A DNA stretch of 64,000 nt from contig NZ_CP036292.1 in assembly GCF_007751715.1 (NCBI RefSeq), positions 7,186,513 through 7,250,512 on the forward strand. Reading direction: 5' to 3'. The notes beneath the pieces are model-generated. The model saw only the letters and a list, made by a program, of their open reading frames with translations. It was not told where the DNA came from and did not search any database. Of the stretch, positions 1-9,782 are shown piece after piece. Every line of letters starts with the position of its first letter. Within the stretch, counting starts at the first letter, position 1. Made by a program: the position numbers and the translations under genes. The DNA is from Rosistilla oblonga (GTDB lineage: Bacteria > Planctomycetota > Planctomycetia > Pirellulales > Pirellulaceae).

Positions 1-2
1 TG

Positions 3-278
3 CAACCGGTCTCGGTCGAACGGACCAGCCAACTGGCATCGGTCCAGGAACTGGTGACGCTGGGACACGGGATCAGTTTGATCCCCGCGATGGCTCGGGC
101 GTTGGACGCTTCGGATCGGCGGATCTACCGATCGCTCGCCGGCAACCAACCAACGCGACAGATCGTGATGGCCTGGAATCCGTACCGATTCCAGAGCAAG
201 CTAGTGCTCCGCTTCCAAGAGTGCCTGCGGTCGTTCGTGCAGAACCATCCGCCAAAGGCACCGGGGCACGAGAGTTAG
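3..278 (+). CDS. LysR-family transcriptional regulator, C-terminal fragment (OxyR-like)
   Basis: The frame is open from base 3 to the TAG at 276-278, so only the last 91 residues are in the window. The segment [15 protein letters not shown] followed by a conserved-looking strand ([10 protein letters not shown]) and a closing helix ([13 protein letters not shown]) matches the end of the LysR substrate-binding fold, and most resembles OxyR-type regulators. The N-terminal HTH and any redox cysteines lie upstream of the window, so the OxyR assignment is inference. No cysteine is present in the visible part. The gene ends just before a large inverted repeat. Confidence 0.75.
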   Translation, partial: QPVSVERTSQLASVQELVTLGHGISLIPAMARALDASDRRIYRSLAGNQPTRQIVMAWNPYRFQSKLVLRFQECLRSFVQNHPPKAPGHES

Positions 279-285
279 CAGTCCC

Positions 286-352
286 CAATACCAGCACGAA
301 GCGCAAGCGAGTGGATTTTCCTGTCACTCGCTTGCGCTTCGTGCTCGTATTG
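286..352. repeat. Near-perfect inverted repeat, likely dispersed intergenic element
   Basis: Bases 293-313 are the exact reverse complement of 325-345 (21 bp). After one mismatch (292/346) pairing continues for 6 bp (286-291 with 347-352). The loop is 11 bases. It lies 8 bp after the LysR stop, so it could act as a terminator, but there is no T-run. The core around CTCGCTTGCGCTTCGTGCT resembles an intergenic repeat I associate with Pirellulaceae genomes. That resemblance is from memory and was not searched. Confidence 0.8.
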
Positions 353-829
353 CCAGGGAGGGTGAGAAACCTGGCTCAGGCAAACAAAAAAAGTGCACTC
401 GCCGATCGACGAATACACTCATGATGAGATTTAGAGATGTTATAAGTGGACCTGCTGCCAAAGCCATCTCCGAGCTTTCGATCTCCCAAGGTTATGGAAA
501 ACCACTCAGCTGCTGTCCGGAAAGAATATTAACGACCGTCCGAACCTTTGTCTACTTCAACACGTAGTCATTGAGCACTTTTTCAAAAGCGTTGATTTTG
601 TGCGGTTTCCGGGCGTGATTTGCCCGCTGGATTGATCGCCATTGAAGCGTAAAATCCGGATTCAATGGGACCGCAGGCAACTTAAGGTTTCCCGCAAGGG
701 ATTTGCGCTGAGCGAAAAATAGTTGCAATTTTTCCGCCCGACACTTCCACTGGCCCTACAAATCGTCCAGCCGAGGCCGCTGCCGGACGCGAATCGCCTC
801 GCTAGCAAACCTCGACCGACGCTTCGATT
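353..829. other. Intergenic region without a recognised gene
   Basis: About 480 bases between the inverted repeat and the stop of the FtsX-type permease. No open frame here has a plausible start, and I see no tRNA-like cloverleaf. It is AT-richer than its surroundings around 420-620. It may carry transcription termination for both flanking genes, which end here from opposite sides. Confidence 0.5.
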
Positions 830-2224
830 TTAAGACGCTAGGGCGCGGCTGACGTCGGTTCGATAGGCGACCAGTGCGGGGACAAAGCCGGCGATTGCGG
901 CGAGTCCCAGGACCAGCGGCAGGACGTACAGTTCTGCCGATGTGGTGCTGAAGAAGTTGACGGGGACGCCGGTTCGATCTTCGATCGTGCCGCTAGCCAG
1001 AGCGATCGCGCCGTGCGCGGCGATCCAGCCCAACAGCCCGCCCAAGACGGCGATCATGCCGCTCTCCAACAGGATGATCCACATCACGGTGCCTCGCCGA
1101 GCTCCCAGCGCCCGCATCACCGCGATGTCGCGGCGGCGGTCGTTCATCGAGTTGTAGATGCTGACAAGGATCCCGACGCCGGCGACGATGCAGGTGATCG
1201 CGGTGATCAGCAGCAGCACGTAGCGGATCGGATCGACGAACTGTTCCATCAGTTTGGAAATCTCGCCGATCGGCGTCGCAGCTTGAGCTTGCAGGCCTTC
1301 GTTGATCACGTTTTGCAGCATCATCGCAAACATCGTCTGCGACGGACGCAGCAGGATCGCGGTGACTTCACGTTGGTCCAACGGCAGCGGAGTGTTGGGA
1401 ACCGCTCCCTCTTCGCCGGCGACAACAACTTCCTCTTCGACTTCGGCTTCTTCCTCTTCGTCGCCATGTTCGCTCGGCTTGGCGTGGCCTTCCATCAAAT
1501 AGAAGCCTTCCATGTTCACAAACGTCGCCCGGTCGTTGGGCGTGCCGGTCGGTTTCAGGACGCCAACGATCTTGAATCCGAGGTCGTGCCCCTTGCCATC
1601 GGGATCGCCGTGGGTTGGGTTGAACGTGTCGCCGACTTTGATGTTCATCGTCGAAGCGACTCGCGATCCAACAACCGCTTCGAAGAAGCCGTTCTCTTCG
1701 CTGTGCGTTTGGAAGTTCCGCCCCTCGCGAAATTCGTAAGGCTGGTCGACGTCGGGACCGTGCTTCAGATTATCCAGGAACGCAGGCGTTGTTCCGACGA
1801 CGCGGTACTCGCCAAAGTAGTCGCCCAGGCAGACGGGAATCACGAGTCCGCCGGAGTCGCTGCCGGTGTAGAGCGAGAATTTGCCGGGGCGATCGGGTTC
1901 GTCCAAGTGACCGCCATAAGCCGCCAGTTGCCGCTCTCGCTCCTCCTGGCCAAAGAACTCCAAATAGTAGTCGTAAGGCAGGTTTTCGACGGGTTGACTG
2001 AGGTAATAAACCGTGTTCAGGGTCAGCTGCAGCGGGCTCCCCTTGGCCCCGACCACCAGGTTGTAGCCAACGGTTGCGTTGCGTTGGAAGGCGTCCGAAA
2101 CGATGCCGTGAATCGACAGCACCAGCACGACCAAGCCGACTCCTAGAGCCAACGAGATCGTGGTCAGCAGGGTCGACAGTCCGCGTTGTTGGGCGTTTCG
2201 CCAGGCGATCTTAAAGAGGTTCAT
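830..2224 (-). CDS. FtsX-family ABC transporter permease (MacB/LolC-like)
   Basis: A 464-residue inner-membrane permease. An N-terminal transmembrane helix (about residues 15-40, ISLALGVGLVVLVLSIHGI) is followed by a large extracytoplasmic domain. Three C-terminal helices start near residue 335 (VLLLITAITCIVAGVGILVSIY, an ILLESGMIAVLGGLLGWIA segment, and LPLVLGLAAIAGFVPAL). This is the MacB_PCD plus FtsX topology. The motif NDRRRDIAVMRALGA after the second helix is the usual cytoplasmic coupling segment. The periplasmic part carries an unusual Glu-rich loop (about residues 255-275). Its ATPase partner starts upstream on the same strand with a 48-bp gap, so the two form one transporter. The substrate (lipoprotein, peptide or drug) cannot be told from sequence. 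Confidence 0.9.
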   Translation of the reverse strand: MNLFKIAWRNAQQRGLSTLLTTISLALGVGLVVLVLSIHGIVSDAFQRNATVGYNLVVGAKGSPLQLTLNTVYYLSQPVENLPYDYYLEFFGQEERERQLAAYGGHLDEPDRPGKFSLYTGSDSGGLVIPVCLGDYFGEYRVVGTTPAFLDNLKHGPDVDQPYEFREGRNFQTHSEENGFFEAVVGSRVASTMNIKVGDTFNPTHGDPDGKGHDLGFKIVGVLKPTGTPNDRATFVNMEGFYLMEGHAKPSEHGDEEEEAEVEEEVVVAGEEGAVPNTPLPLDQREVTAILLRPSQTMFAMMLQNVINEGLQAQAATPIGEISKLMEQFVDPIRYVLLLITAITCIVAGVGILVSIYNSMNDRRRDIAVMRALGARRGTVMWIILLESGMIAVLGGLLGWIAAHGAIALASGTIEDRTGVPVNFFSTTSAELYVLPLVLGLAAIAGFVPALVAYRTDVSRALAS

Positions 2225-2272
2225 AGTGTTTGCAATTCCGTCGGTTCGATTGCGGGGTGACGCGGGATCGTC

Positions 2273-2950
2273 TTAGATGCTGGCGGTCGCCATGGCGCGA
2301 TTGAGGTCTTCGAACTTTTCGATCCGATCGAACTGTTCCGCTACCTGCATGCTGTGCGTAACCAACAGCAGCGCCACCTGTTCCTCGCGGCAGGTGTCGC
2401 GGATCAGATCGATGATCGTTTGTTGATTCGCGGGATCGATGTTCGCTGTCGGTTCGTCGGCCAGCAACAACTTGGGACGTCCGGCCAGCGATCGCGCGAT
2501 CGCAACGCGTTGCTGTTGACCAACCGATAACTGGCTGGGCTTGTAGTGCATCCGATCGGCCAGCCCGACGCGTTCCAACAGATGCCGAGCTCGGGCGATG
2601 TCGTGGCGTCCGCTGCCGAAAGTCATTCCCAGACGAACGTTCTCTAGCGCCGTAAACCCGCCCAGCAGGTTGAAGGTCTGGAAGACGTAACCGATCGCCC
2701 CGGCGCGGAACCGATCGCGGCCGGCTTCGCTGAGCCGCGCGATGTCGTAGCCATTAACGATCACCTTGCCACCGTCCGCTTTGGTGATCCCAGCGATCGT
2801 GTGCAGCAGCGTCGACTTGCCGCCGCCACTGCGGCCGATCAACACGACCTGTTCCCCCGCATCGATCGAAAGCTTGGGGATGTCCAGAACCGTCAGCGTT
2901 CCCCCGCCAGGCTGAGGGAACTGTTTCTTCACGTCAACAAGTTCAAGCAT
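2273..2950 (-). CDS. ABC transporter ATP-binding protein (LolD/MacB-like)
   Basis: A 225-residue cytoplasmic ATPase that powers the adjacent FtsX-type permease. Visible motifs are Walker A (GRSGGGKST, residues 39-47), Q-loop (YVFQTFNLLGG), signature LSVGQQQRVAIARSL, Walker B LLLADEPTANID and switch His in LLVTHSMQ. The open frame extends upstream to 3025, but those extra residues are unlike the family. I place the start at the ATG at 2950, where MLELVDVKKQF opens the usual first strand. The 48-bp spacing to the permease suggests co-transcription. Confidence 0.92.
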   Translation of the reverse strand: MLELVDVKKQFPQPGGGTLTVLDIPKLSIDAGEQVVLIGRSGGGKSTLLHTIAGITKADGGKVIVNGYDIARLSEAGRDRFRAGAIGYVFQTFNLLGGFTALENVRLGMTFGSGRHDIARARHLLERVGLADRMHYKPSQLSVGQQQRVAIARSLAGRPKLLLADEPTANIDPANQQTIIDLIRDTCREEQVALLLVTHSMQVAEQFDRIEKFEDLNRAMATASI

Positions 2951-3068
2951 CGTAGGCTTTTCTTTGGGGGAGGGAGGGAGATGTGGCCGCGTTTGCAGCG
3001 TGGGCTCGAACCTGACAGTACGCATCGAAACGCGAAGTTGTTTGGTGGAGCTTCGGATTCGCTGGATT

Positions 3069-3857
3069 TTAGGCGTCTAACGCGATAGCAAACCGGCGGC
3101 AGGCGTTCTGCGTCGTCTGGTCTGCAAATTGCTGCACCGAAACGCCGCGGGCCTCAGCCAAACACTCCGCCGTGTGCTGAACATACCACGGTTCATTGGG
3201 GCGTTTGCTGCGGAAGGGATGCGGCGTCAGGTAGGGGGAATCGGTTTCGATAAGGATCCGATCGGCGGGGATCTTTGCGGCGACGTCGCGAAGATCCTGC
3301 GACTTCTTAAACGTCACCATCCCGGCGAAACTGATGTCCATCCCCAGGTCCAGGCACTTTTGCGCCAGTTCCCAGTCGCCGGTGAAGGAGTGCATGATGC
3401 CGTTGACCGGCCCCTGTTTGCCCGCGTCTTGCAGCACCTGCAAAACCTCGACTTCGCTGTTTCGCATGTGGACGATAAACGGCAGTCCGGTCTGCCGGGA
3501 GAGTTCGATGTGCTGCTCGAACAGCGTCTGTTGCAGCGGCAGCGGCGCGTTGTCGTCCCAGTAGCAATCGAGGCCCGTCTCGCCGATCGCTTTGACTCGC
3601 GGATGTTTGGCCAGTTCGACGATCTCGTCCCAATCGCCCGCATCGGGTTTGCCGACGTAGGTCGGTTGAATCCCGACGGCGGCGTAGACGTCGGGGTAGC
3701 GATCGGCTATCTCGATGCATTTGCGACTCGACGCCGCGGTGGTTCCCATCGCCAAGGTGCAGACGACACCGGCGTCGCGGGACCGCTGCATCAACGCGTC
3801 GCGATCGTCGTCGTAGCGCGGGTTATCGAGATGGGCGTGGGTGTCGAACAGTTTCAC
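3069..3857 (-). CDS. TatD-family metal-dependent hydrolase (DNase)
   Basis: A 262-residue TIM-barrel hydrolase. The metal-binding motif DTHAHLD is at residues 5-11, with GETGLDCYWD, FIVHMRN, MHSFTG and ILIETDSPYLTPHP further on, which is the complete TatD set of His, Glu and Asp ligands. The family cleaves DNA 3' to 5' and is also linked to D-aminoacyl-tRNA or general nuclease roles. It ends 44 bp before the CDS-family start on the same strand and follows CdsA by 7 bp, so it is probably translated from the purM-cdsA transcript. Confidence 0.93.
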   Translation of the reverse strand: MKLFDTHAHLDNPRYDDDRDALMQRSRDAGVVCTLAMGTTAASSRKCIEIADRYPDVYAAVGIQPTYVGKPDAGDWDEIVELAKHPRVKAIGETGLDCYWDDNAPLPLQQTLFEQHIELSRQTGLPFIVHMRNSEVEVLQVLQDAGKQGPVNGIMHSFTGDWELAQKCLDLGMDISFAGMVTFKKSQDLRDVAAKIPADRILIETDSPYLTPHPFRSKRPNEPWYVQHTAECLAEARGVSVQQFADQTTQNACRRFAIALDA

Positions 3858-3864
3858 GATTGAA

Positions 3865-4896
3865 TCAGACGGAAAAGAAGTAGCGGGTCAGGTGATAAAA
3901 GACGGGAGCGGCAAAGCAGACGTTGTCGATGCGGTCCAACAGCCCGGCGTGCCCTTGAACCAAGGTGCCGGTATCGGTCACGCCGCGGTCGCGTTTGATC
4001 GCACTTAAGGTCATCGTGCCAGCGGATGACATCATCGCCACGATCATCGACATCACCGCTGCTTCGTACCATTCAAACGGCGTCGCCCACCAGAGTGCCG
4101 CGCCGATCGCTCCGGTCGAAACGATGCTCCCCAACAGTCCCTCCCAGGTGCGGCTGGCGTTGATCTCTTTGGCGATCACATGGACGCCGGCGAATCGATT
4201 CCAGGCCTGTTGCAGCACGTCGGCGATCTGGGCGATCAGGATGAAGAAGAACAGCAAGCTAACGGGGCTGCCATCCCACTGGACCTTGCGGCTGCTGCTG
4301 AGGTTCAGGTCCAACATCGCCGGGGCGTAGCTGAGCGAATAGACGCAGATCAGTAGACCGACTTGGATCTTGGCGGTCCGTTCCAGGAACCGCTTCGAAT
4401 CGCCAGCCAATGCGTTTCGCGCCGGGATGAACAGCGATCCGTAGACCGGGATCATGATGCTGTAGAGACCGTAATAGGCCGGGCCCAAGGCGATCAGCAC
4501 ATATTGCAGCGGCGTGAAGATAAAGAAGACCCAGAAGAGCGTTCGGTGATCGCCGCGCCGCGTCGGGGTCATCGTGACAAATTCGCGGAGCGCCCAGAAC
4601 GAAACAAATCCGAACAACAACACCGTCACGCCGCGGATGAACTGGTCCATCAAGAAGGCGAAGACCAGGATCGCCGACATCATCAACCAGACGCGAACGC
4701 GATGGTTGAACCGCTGCAGCAGCGCCGGGTTCATCATCGAACTCTGCCGTCGTTCCAACAAACGGCCGGTCAACAGCAGGATCGCCAAGACGGCGACAAC
4801 CACGCCCAGCAACCAGAAGGTCGATGTCGTCATCTGCGCCACGGCCAGCGGCAGCGACGAATTCAGCAGCGGCAACAATGCAGCATCACAGATCAT
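3865..4896 (-). CDS. cdsA: Phosphatidate cytidylyltransferase (CDP-diglyceride synthase family)
   Basis: A 343-residue polytopic membrane enzyme expected to make CDP-diacylglycerol from phosphatidate and CTP, the branch point of phospholipid synthesis. About eight hydrophobic helices are visible. The C-terminal CdsA signature is present as [13 protein letters not shown] followed by [11 protein letters not shown], with the conserved KRD...GHxGxxDRxD pattern. It starts with ATG at 4896, overlapping the purM stop by 4 bases (ATGA), which implies translational coupling. It is somewhat longer than the Escherichia coli enzyme because of an extra N-terminal hydrophobic region. Confidence 0.88.
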   Translation of the reverse strand: MICDAALLPLLNSSLPLAVAQMTTSTFWLLGVVVAVLAILLLTGRLLERRQSSMMNPALLQRFNHRVRVWLMMSAILVFAFLMDQFIRGVTVLLFGFVSFWALREFVTMTPTRRGDHRTLFWVFFIFTPLQYVLIALGPAYYGLYSIMIPVYGSLFIPARNALAGDSKRFLERTAKIQVGLLICVYSLSYAPAMLDLNLSSSRKVQWDGSPVSLLFFFILIAQIADVLQQAWNRFAGVHVIAKEINASRTWEGLLGSIVSTGAIGAALWWATPFEWYEAAVMSMIVAMMSSAGTMTLSAIKRDRGVTDTGTLVQGHAGLLDRIDNVCFAAPVFYHLTRYFFSV

Positions 4897-5951
4897 GCAA
4901 ATCGACTCTCACCACTGCCGGCTTCGACATGGCCGATCTCGGTGCACTCGCATCCGCCAGCCCGCACCAGTTCCATAATCTTGGCAGCGTAGAAATCGCT
5001 GACGACCAAAACCAGCCCCAATCCCATATTAAAGACTCGCTGCATCTCTTCATCGGCGACGTCTCCCAATCCCTGCAACCAAGGGAAGACCGGCGGCATC
5101 GGCCAGCTGTCGGGTTGGATCACCGTATCGACGGTCTTTGGCAAGATCCGCGAGAGGTTCTCGTGCAGCCCGCCGCCGGTGATGTGAGCGATCCCGTGGA
5201 CGACATGTTTGACGCGGTAGTGCCCCAGCACGCGACGCAGCATCGACGAATAGATCCGTGTCGGTCGCAGCAATTCATCGGCGACCGATGCGCCGCCCAG
5301 TTCCGCGGGGCAGGCATCCAACGCGATCCCGGCATGCGAGATGATCTTGCGGACCAAGCTGTAGCCGTTGGAGTGGATGCCGTCGCTGGAGATGCCGATG
5401 ATCTTGTCTCCCGGGACGATCGATTTGCCATCGACCAAATGTTTGCGATCGACGACGCCGACGGCAAACCCGGCTAGGTCGTAATCTTCGGCAGCGTACA
5501 TGTCGGGCATGATCGCCGTCTCGCCACCCAACAGCGCACTGTCGGCTTGCAGGCAACCGTCGCTGATCCCTTTGACGACCTGTTCCAACCGATCGGCATC
5601 GTCGCGTCCCATCGCGATGTAATCGAGAAAGAAGAGCGGTTCGGCGCCGGTGCAGATCAGATCGTTGACGCACATCGCCACCAGATCGATTCCCACCGTA
5701 TCGTGGCGGCCGGTCATCTGAGCGACTTTTAGTTTCGTGCCGACGCCATCGGTTCCGGCAACCAGAATCGGATCTTCGTAGTTGCGGGAGAAGAGCGGGC
5801 TGGAGAAGTCGAGCTTGAACAGCCCTGCGAATCCACCGTCGTTGGAAACCACGCGGGGGCTGAACGTTCGCCGGGCAAGGGAGGGCAACCGCTGCATCGC
5901 TTGAGCGTACAGATCGAGATCGACTCCGGAATCTTTGTAGGTTACTGGCAT
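4893..5951 (-). CDS. purM: Phosphoribosylformylglycinamidine cyclo-ligase
   Basis: A 352-residue purine biosynthesis enzyme (AIR synthetase) that closes the imidazole ring using ATP. It begins with the family opening [11 protein letters not shown] and has [18 protein letters not shown], the [12 protein letters not shown] segment and [17 protein letters not shown], all typical of PurM. I chose the ATG at 5951 because the family begins right there. A longer frame to 5990 adds residues without family similarity. The stop overlaps the cdsA start, so purM leads a purM-cdsA-tatD operon. This pairing of purine and lipid genes is likely one of convenience. Confidence 0.95.
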   Translation of the reverse strand: MPVTYKDSGVDLDLYAQAMQRLPSLARRTFSPRVVSNDGGFAGLFKLDFSSPLFSRNYEDPILVAGTDGVGTKLKVAQMTGRHDTVGIDLVAMCVNDLICTGAEPLFFLDYIAMGRDDADRLEQVVKGISDGCLQADSALLGGETAIMPDMYAAEDYDLAGFAVGVVDRKHLVDGKSIVPGDKIIGISSDGIHSNGYSLVRKIISHAGIALDACPAELGGASVADELLRPTRIYSSMLRRVLGHYRVKHVVHGIAHITGGGLHENLSRILPKTVDTVIQPDSWPMPPVFPWLQGLGDVADEEMQRVFNMGLGLVLVVSDFYAAKIMELVRAGGCECTEIGHVEAGSGESRFA

Positions 5952-6268
5952 ATCATTCGTCGATTGGTAGCTTCGGGCACGTCTGCCCAAACGCGGCGTT
6001 TTGCAGCGGAAAGGCGAAACCGCCCATCCTACTTGGAATTTGTGAGTGCCCCCAGAGAAAGCGGGATGCTGGGGGCCGCACCATTATGCCAAGATTTGCC
6101 CGCCGATAGCAGGCCCGGTCCCAATGCCACACCGCAAATAGCTGGAGTCGACGTTTTCGCTGGAGTCGAGGCTTCAGCCGACGAATTGCTGGAGTGGAGG
6201 CTTCAGCCGAACGGGGGTTGGAGTTGCCCGTATTTCGGCTGAAGCCTCGACTCCAGCGAATACGCAAC
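5952..6268. other. Non-coding spacer between sthA and purM, rich in hairpins
   Basis: The 317-base region upstream of purM and downstream of sthA. It contains an 8-bp stem at 6050-6057 / 6071-6078 and the three-copy repeat cluster at 6156-6260. No frame in it looks coding. The purM promoter must lie here or just upstream. Confidence 0.6.
6156..6260. repeat. Three-copy dispersed repeat forming a 26-bp perfect inverted repeat
   Basis: Bases 6156-6181 are the exact reverse complement of 6235-6260. A third, slightly diverged direct copy lies at 6187-6210. The unit centres on GCTGGAGTCGAGGCTTCAGC. It sits 9 bases beyond the sthA stop, so the cruciform could terminate sthA transcription. The unit resembles a dispersed intergenic repeat I associate with Pirellulaceae genomes (recollection, not searched). 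Confidence 0.85.
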
Positions 6269-7672
6269 TTAAAACAGGCGGTTGTAGCCGTTTAACGCGG
6301 CGACGCGGTAGGCTTCGGCCATCGTGGGGTAATTGAAGGTCGTGTCGACAAAATAGTCGATCGTGTTGTGTCCTTCGGGCTGATTCATGATCGCCTGGCC
6401 GATATGGATGATCTCGCTCGCCTCGGCTCCAAAACAGTGCACGCCCAGCACCTCGCGGGTCTCGCGGTGGAACAGGATCTTCAGCATTCCCGCGGTCCGG
6501 CCGGTGATCTGTGCCCGGGCGAGACTCTTGAACTGCGACGAACCGACTTCGTACGGCACACATTCCTCGGTCAATTCGCGTTCGGTCTTGCCGACCGAAC
6601 TGATCTCGGGACTGGTGTAGATCCCGGTCGGGATGTCGCGAATTCGCAGATTCGATTCGACCTCGACGCTGTCGGAAAAGTGTCGCGCCGCGGCGCGGCC
6701 CTGCGTGTACGCCGCACTGGCCAGCGAGGGGAATCCGATCACGTCGCCGACGGCATAGATATGATCGCGAGCGGTTTGGAATTGCTCATCGACCTCCAAC
6801 TGGCCCCGCTTGTCGGGCGTTAAGCCGACGTTTTCCAAGCCCAAGCCGTCGGTGTTGCCCTGCCGGCCGTTGGCCCACAGCAGCGCATCGCTCTTCAATT
6901 GCTTGCCGCTTTTGAGATGCAAGATGACTCCGTCGTCGACCCCTTCGATTTTGTCGAGCGTTTCGTTGTGGCGAATCACAACGCCTTGATCGCGCATGTG
7001 GTACGCGAGAGCGTCGATGATCTCATCGTCCAAAAACTCCAGCAGCTTGGCCCGCGTGTTGATCAAATTGACTTTGATCCCCAGGTTGCGAAACATCGAT
7101 GCGTATTCGCAACCGATCACTCCGGCGCCGTAGATCGTGATCGAAAACGGCTTTTCGTCGATTCCCAGAATCGTGTCGCTGTCGAAGATTCGTGGATGTT
7201 CAAAATCGACATCCGGCGGATGGTAGGGACGCGAACCGACGGCGATCACGATCTTGTTGGCCGTCACCTTCTGATCGCTCTGGCCATCGATGCGGATCGT
7301 GTGATCGTCGACAAAGCTCGCTTGGCCGACCAGGACCGGCACGTTGTTGCGATCGTAAAACGTCTGCCGCATCGAGACCTGTTTGCCGATGATCTGTTGA
7401 GCGCTGCTGCGCAGCTGCTTCATCGTCGGGTTGGCGTGTACGCCGCAGGCTCGCAGCACCGGGCTGCCCAGCGCGTTCATGACGCTCGAGATCGAATACC
7501 GCAGGGCTTTGGATGGGATTGTCCCCCAGTGGGTGCAGCCGCCGCCAATCGACGTATGCCGCTCGACCACCGCGACTCGCAGCCCCGCTTTGGCGGCTTG
7601 CATCGCCGCCCCCTCGCCTCCAGGCCCCGTTCCAATCACCAAAACATCGTAATCGTAGGTTGAATTGCTCAT
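6269..7672 (-). CDS. sthA: Soluble pyridine nucleotide transhydrogenase
   Basis: A 467-residue FAD enzyme that transfers hydride between NADPH and NAD+ in the cytosol. The FAD Rossmann motif [14 protein letters not shown] is at the N-terminus and the NAD(P) motif [14 protein letters not shown] is central, followed by [14 protein letters not shown] and a dimerisation domain. The region [15 protein letters not shown] has only one cysteine where lipoamide dehydrogenases have a CxxxxC redox pair. That is the hallmark separating SthA from the disulfide reductases. It starts at ATG 7672. It stands alone, with repeats downstream and a divergent transporter operon upstream. Confidence 0.93.
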   Translation of the reverse strand: MSNSTYDYDVLVIGTGPGGEGAAMQAAKAGLRVAVVERHTSIGGGCTHWGTIPSKALRYSISSVMNALGSPVLRACGVHANPTMKQLRSSAQQIIGKQVSMRQTFYDRNNVPVLVGQASFVDDHTIRIDGQSDQKVTANKIVIAVGSRPYHPPDVDFEHPRIFDSDTILGIDEKPFSITIYGAGVIGCEYASMFRNLGIKVNLINTRAKLLEFLDDEIIDALAYHMRDQGVVIRHNETLDKIEGVDDGVILHLKSGKQLKSDALLWANGRQGNTDGLGLENVGLTPDKRGQLEVDEQFQTARDHIYAVGDVIGFPSLASAAYTQGRAAARHFSDSVEVESNLRIRDIPTGIYTSPEISSVGKTERELTEECVPYEVGSSQFKSLARAQITGRTAGMLKILFHRETREVLGVHCFGAEASEIIHIGQAIMNQPEGHNTIDYFVDTTFNYPTMAEAYRVAALNGYNRLF

Positions 7673-7842
7673 CCGAGCGATTATCGCACTAGACCGCCGA
7701 ATCGCACAAGTCGCGGTGTCGCGCGTCGAATCGGCTGACTCAGGGGATCGCGACAGCGGGGCCGCTAACTTGGTACATTACACGCCCTCGTGCCGAAGAT
7801 TTCCCACCAAATTAATCGATCGCCCGCTGCAAAGGTCCTGCG

Positions 7843-8057
7843 TTGAAGTATTTGATCTGGTTTCTGATTGTCGTGCTGGTGGTCTTGCACCAAGACTATT
7901 GGCAATGGAACAACGCGACGCTCGATTTTGGGTTCCTACCCCGAGCGATCTCCTATCACGTCGGGATCTCGATCGCCGCGGCGACGCTGTGGTTGCTGGC
8001 GACCAAGTTCTGTTGGCCCGATGCAGCGATCGAAGGTGAGTTGAAGGAGGGCGACCG

Positions 8058-8061
<4 letters not shown>
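7843..8061 (+). CDS. DUF3311-like small membrane protein
   Basis: A 72-residue protein with two hydrophobic helices (LIWFLIVVLVVLH and IAAATLWLLATKF) and the family-like features LHQDYWQW, FGFLP and a Trp-Pro near the end. Proteins of this type are regularly paired with sodium:solute symporters and may act as a small subunit; that role is inference. The start is TTG at 7843, supported by AAAGG about 8 bases upstream. Its stop overlaps the symporter start (ATGA at 8058), so the two are translationally coupled. Confidence 0.82.
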
Positions 8062-9638
<1,577 letters not shown>

Positions 9639-9709
9639 TCGCCGCGGTGAAGCCGCCGATCCGACACGTTTTGGTCGCCGTCGACCGCTTGAATCGTCCC
9701 TGATTACAA

Positions 9710-9737
9710 AACCCCGCGGGCAATCGCCGCTGGGGTT
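9710..9737 (+). terminator. Probable intrinsic terminator after the symporter operon
   Basis: AACCCCGCGG (9710-9719) pairs with CCGC-T-GGGGTT (9727-9737), leaving a single bulged T and a 7-base loop, followed by GTTT. It lies about 70 bp after the symporter stop and just before the Shine-Dalgarno of the next gene. Confidence 0.6.
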
Positions 9738-9782
9738 GTTTCGCAACCCTGTTGGCAATCGATACAAAGGAGCTTCCAGCAC

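Noticed and set aside
1013..2146. 377-residue + strand open frame opposite the permease
   Set aside because: It is the antisense shadow of the FtsX gene; composition is Arg/Gln/His/Asp-rich and there is no start signal.
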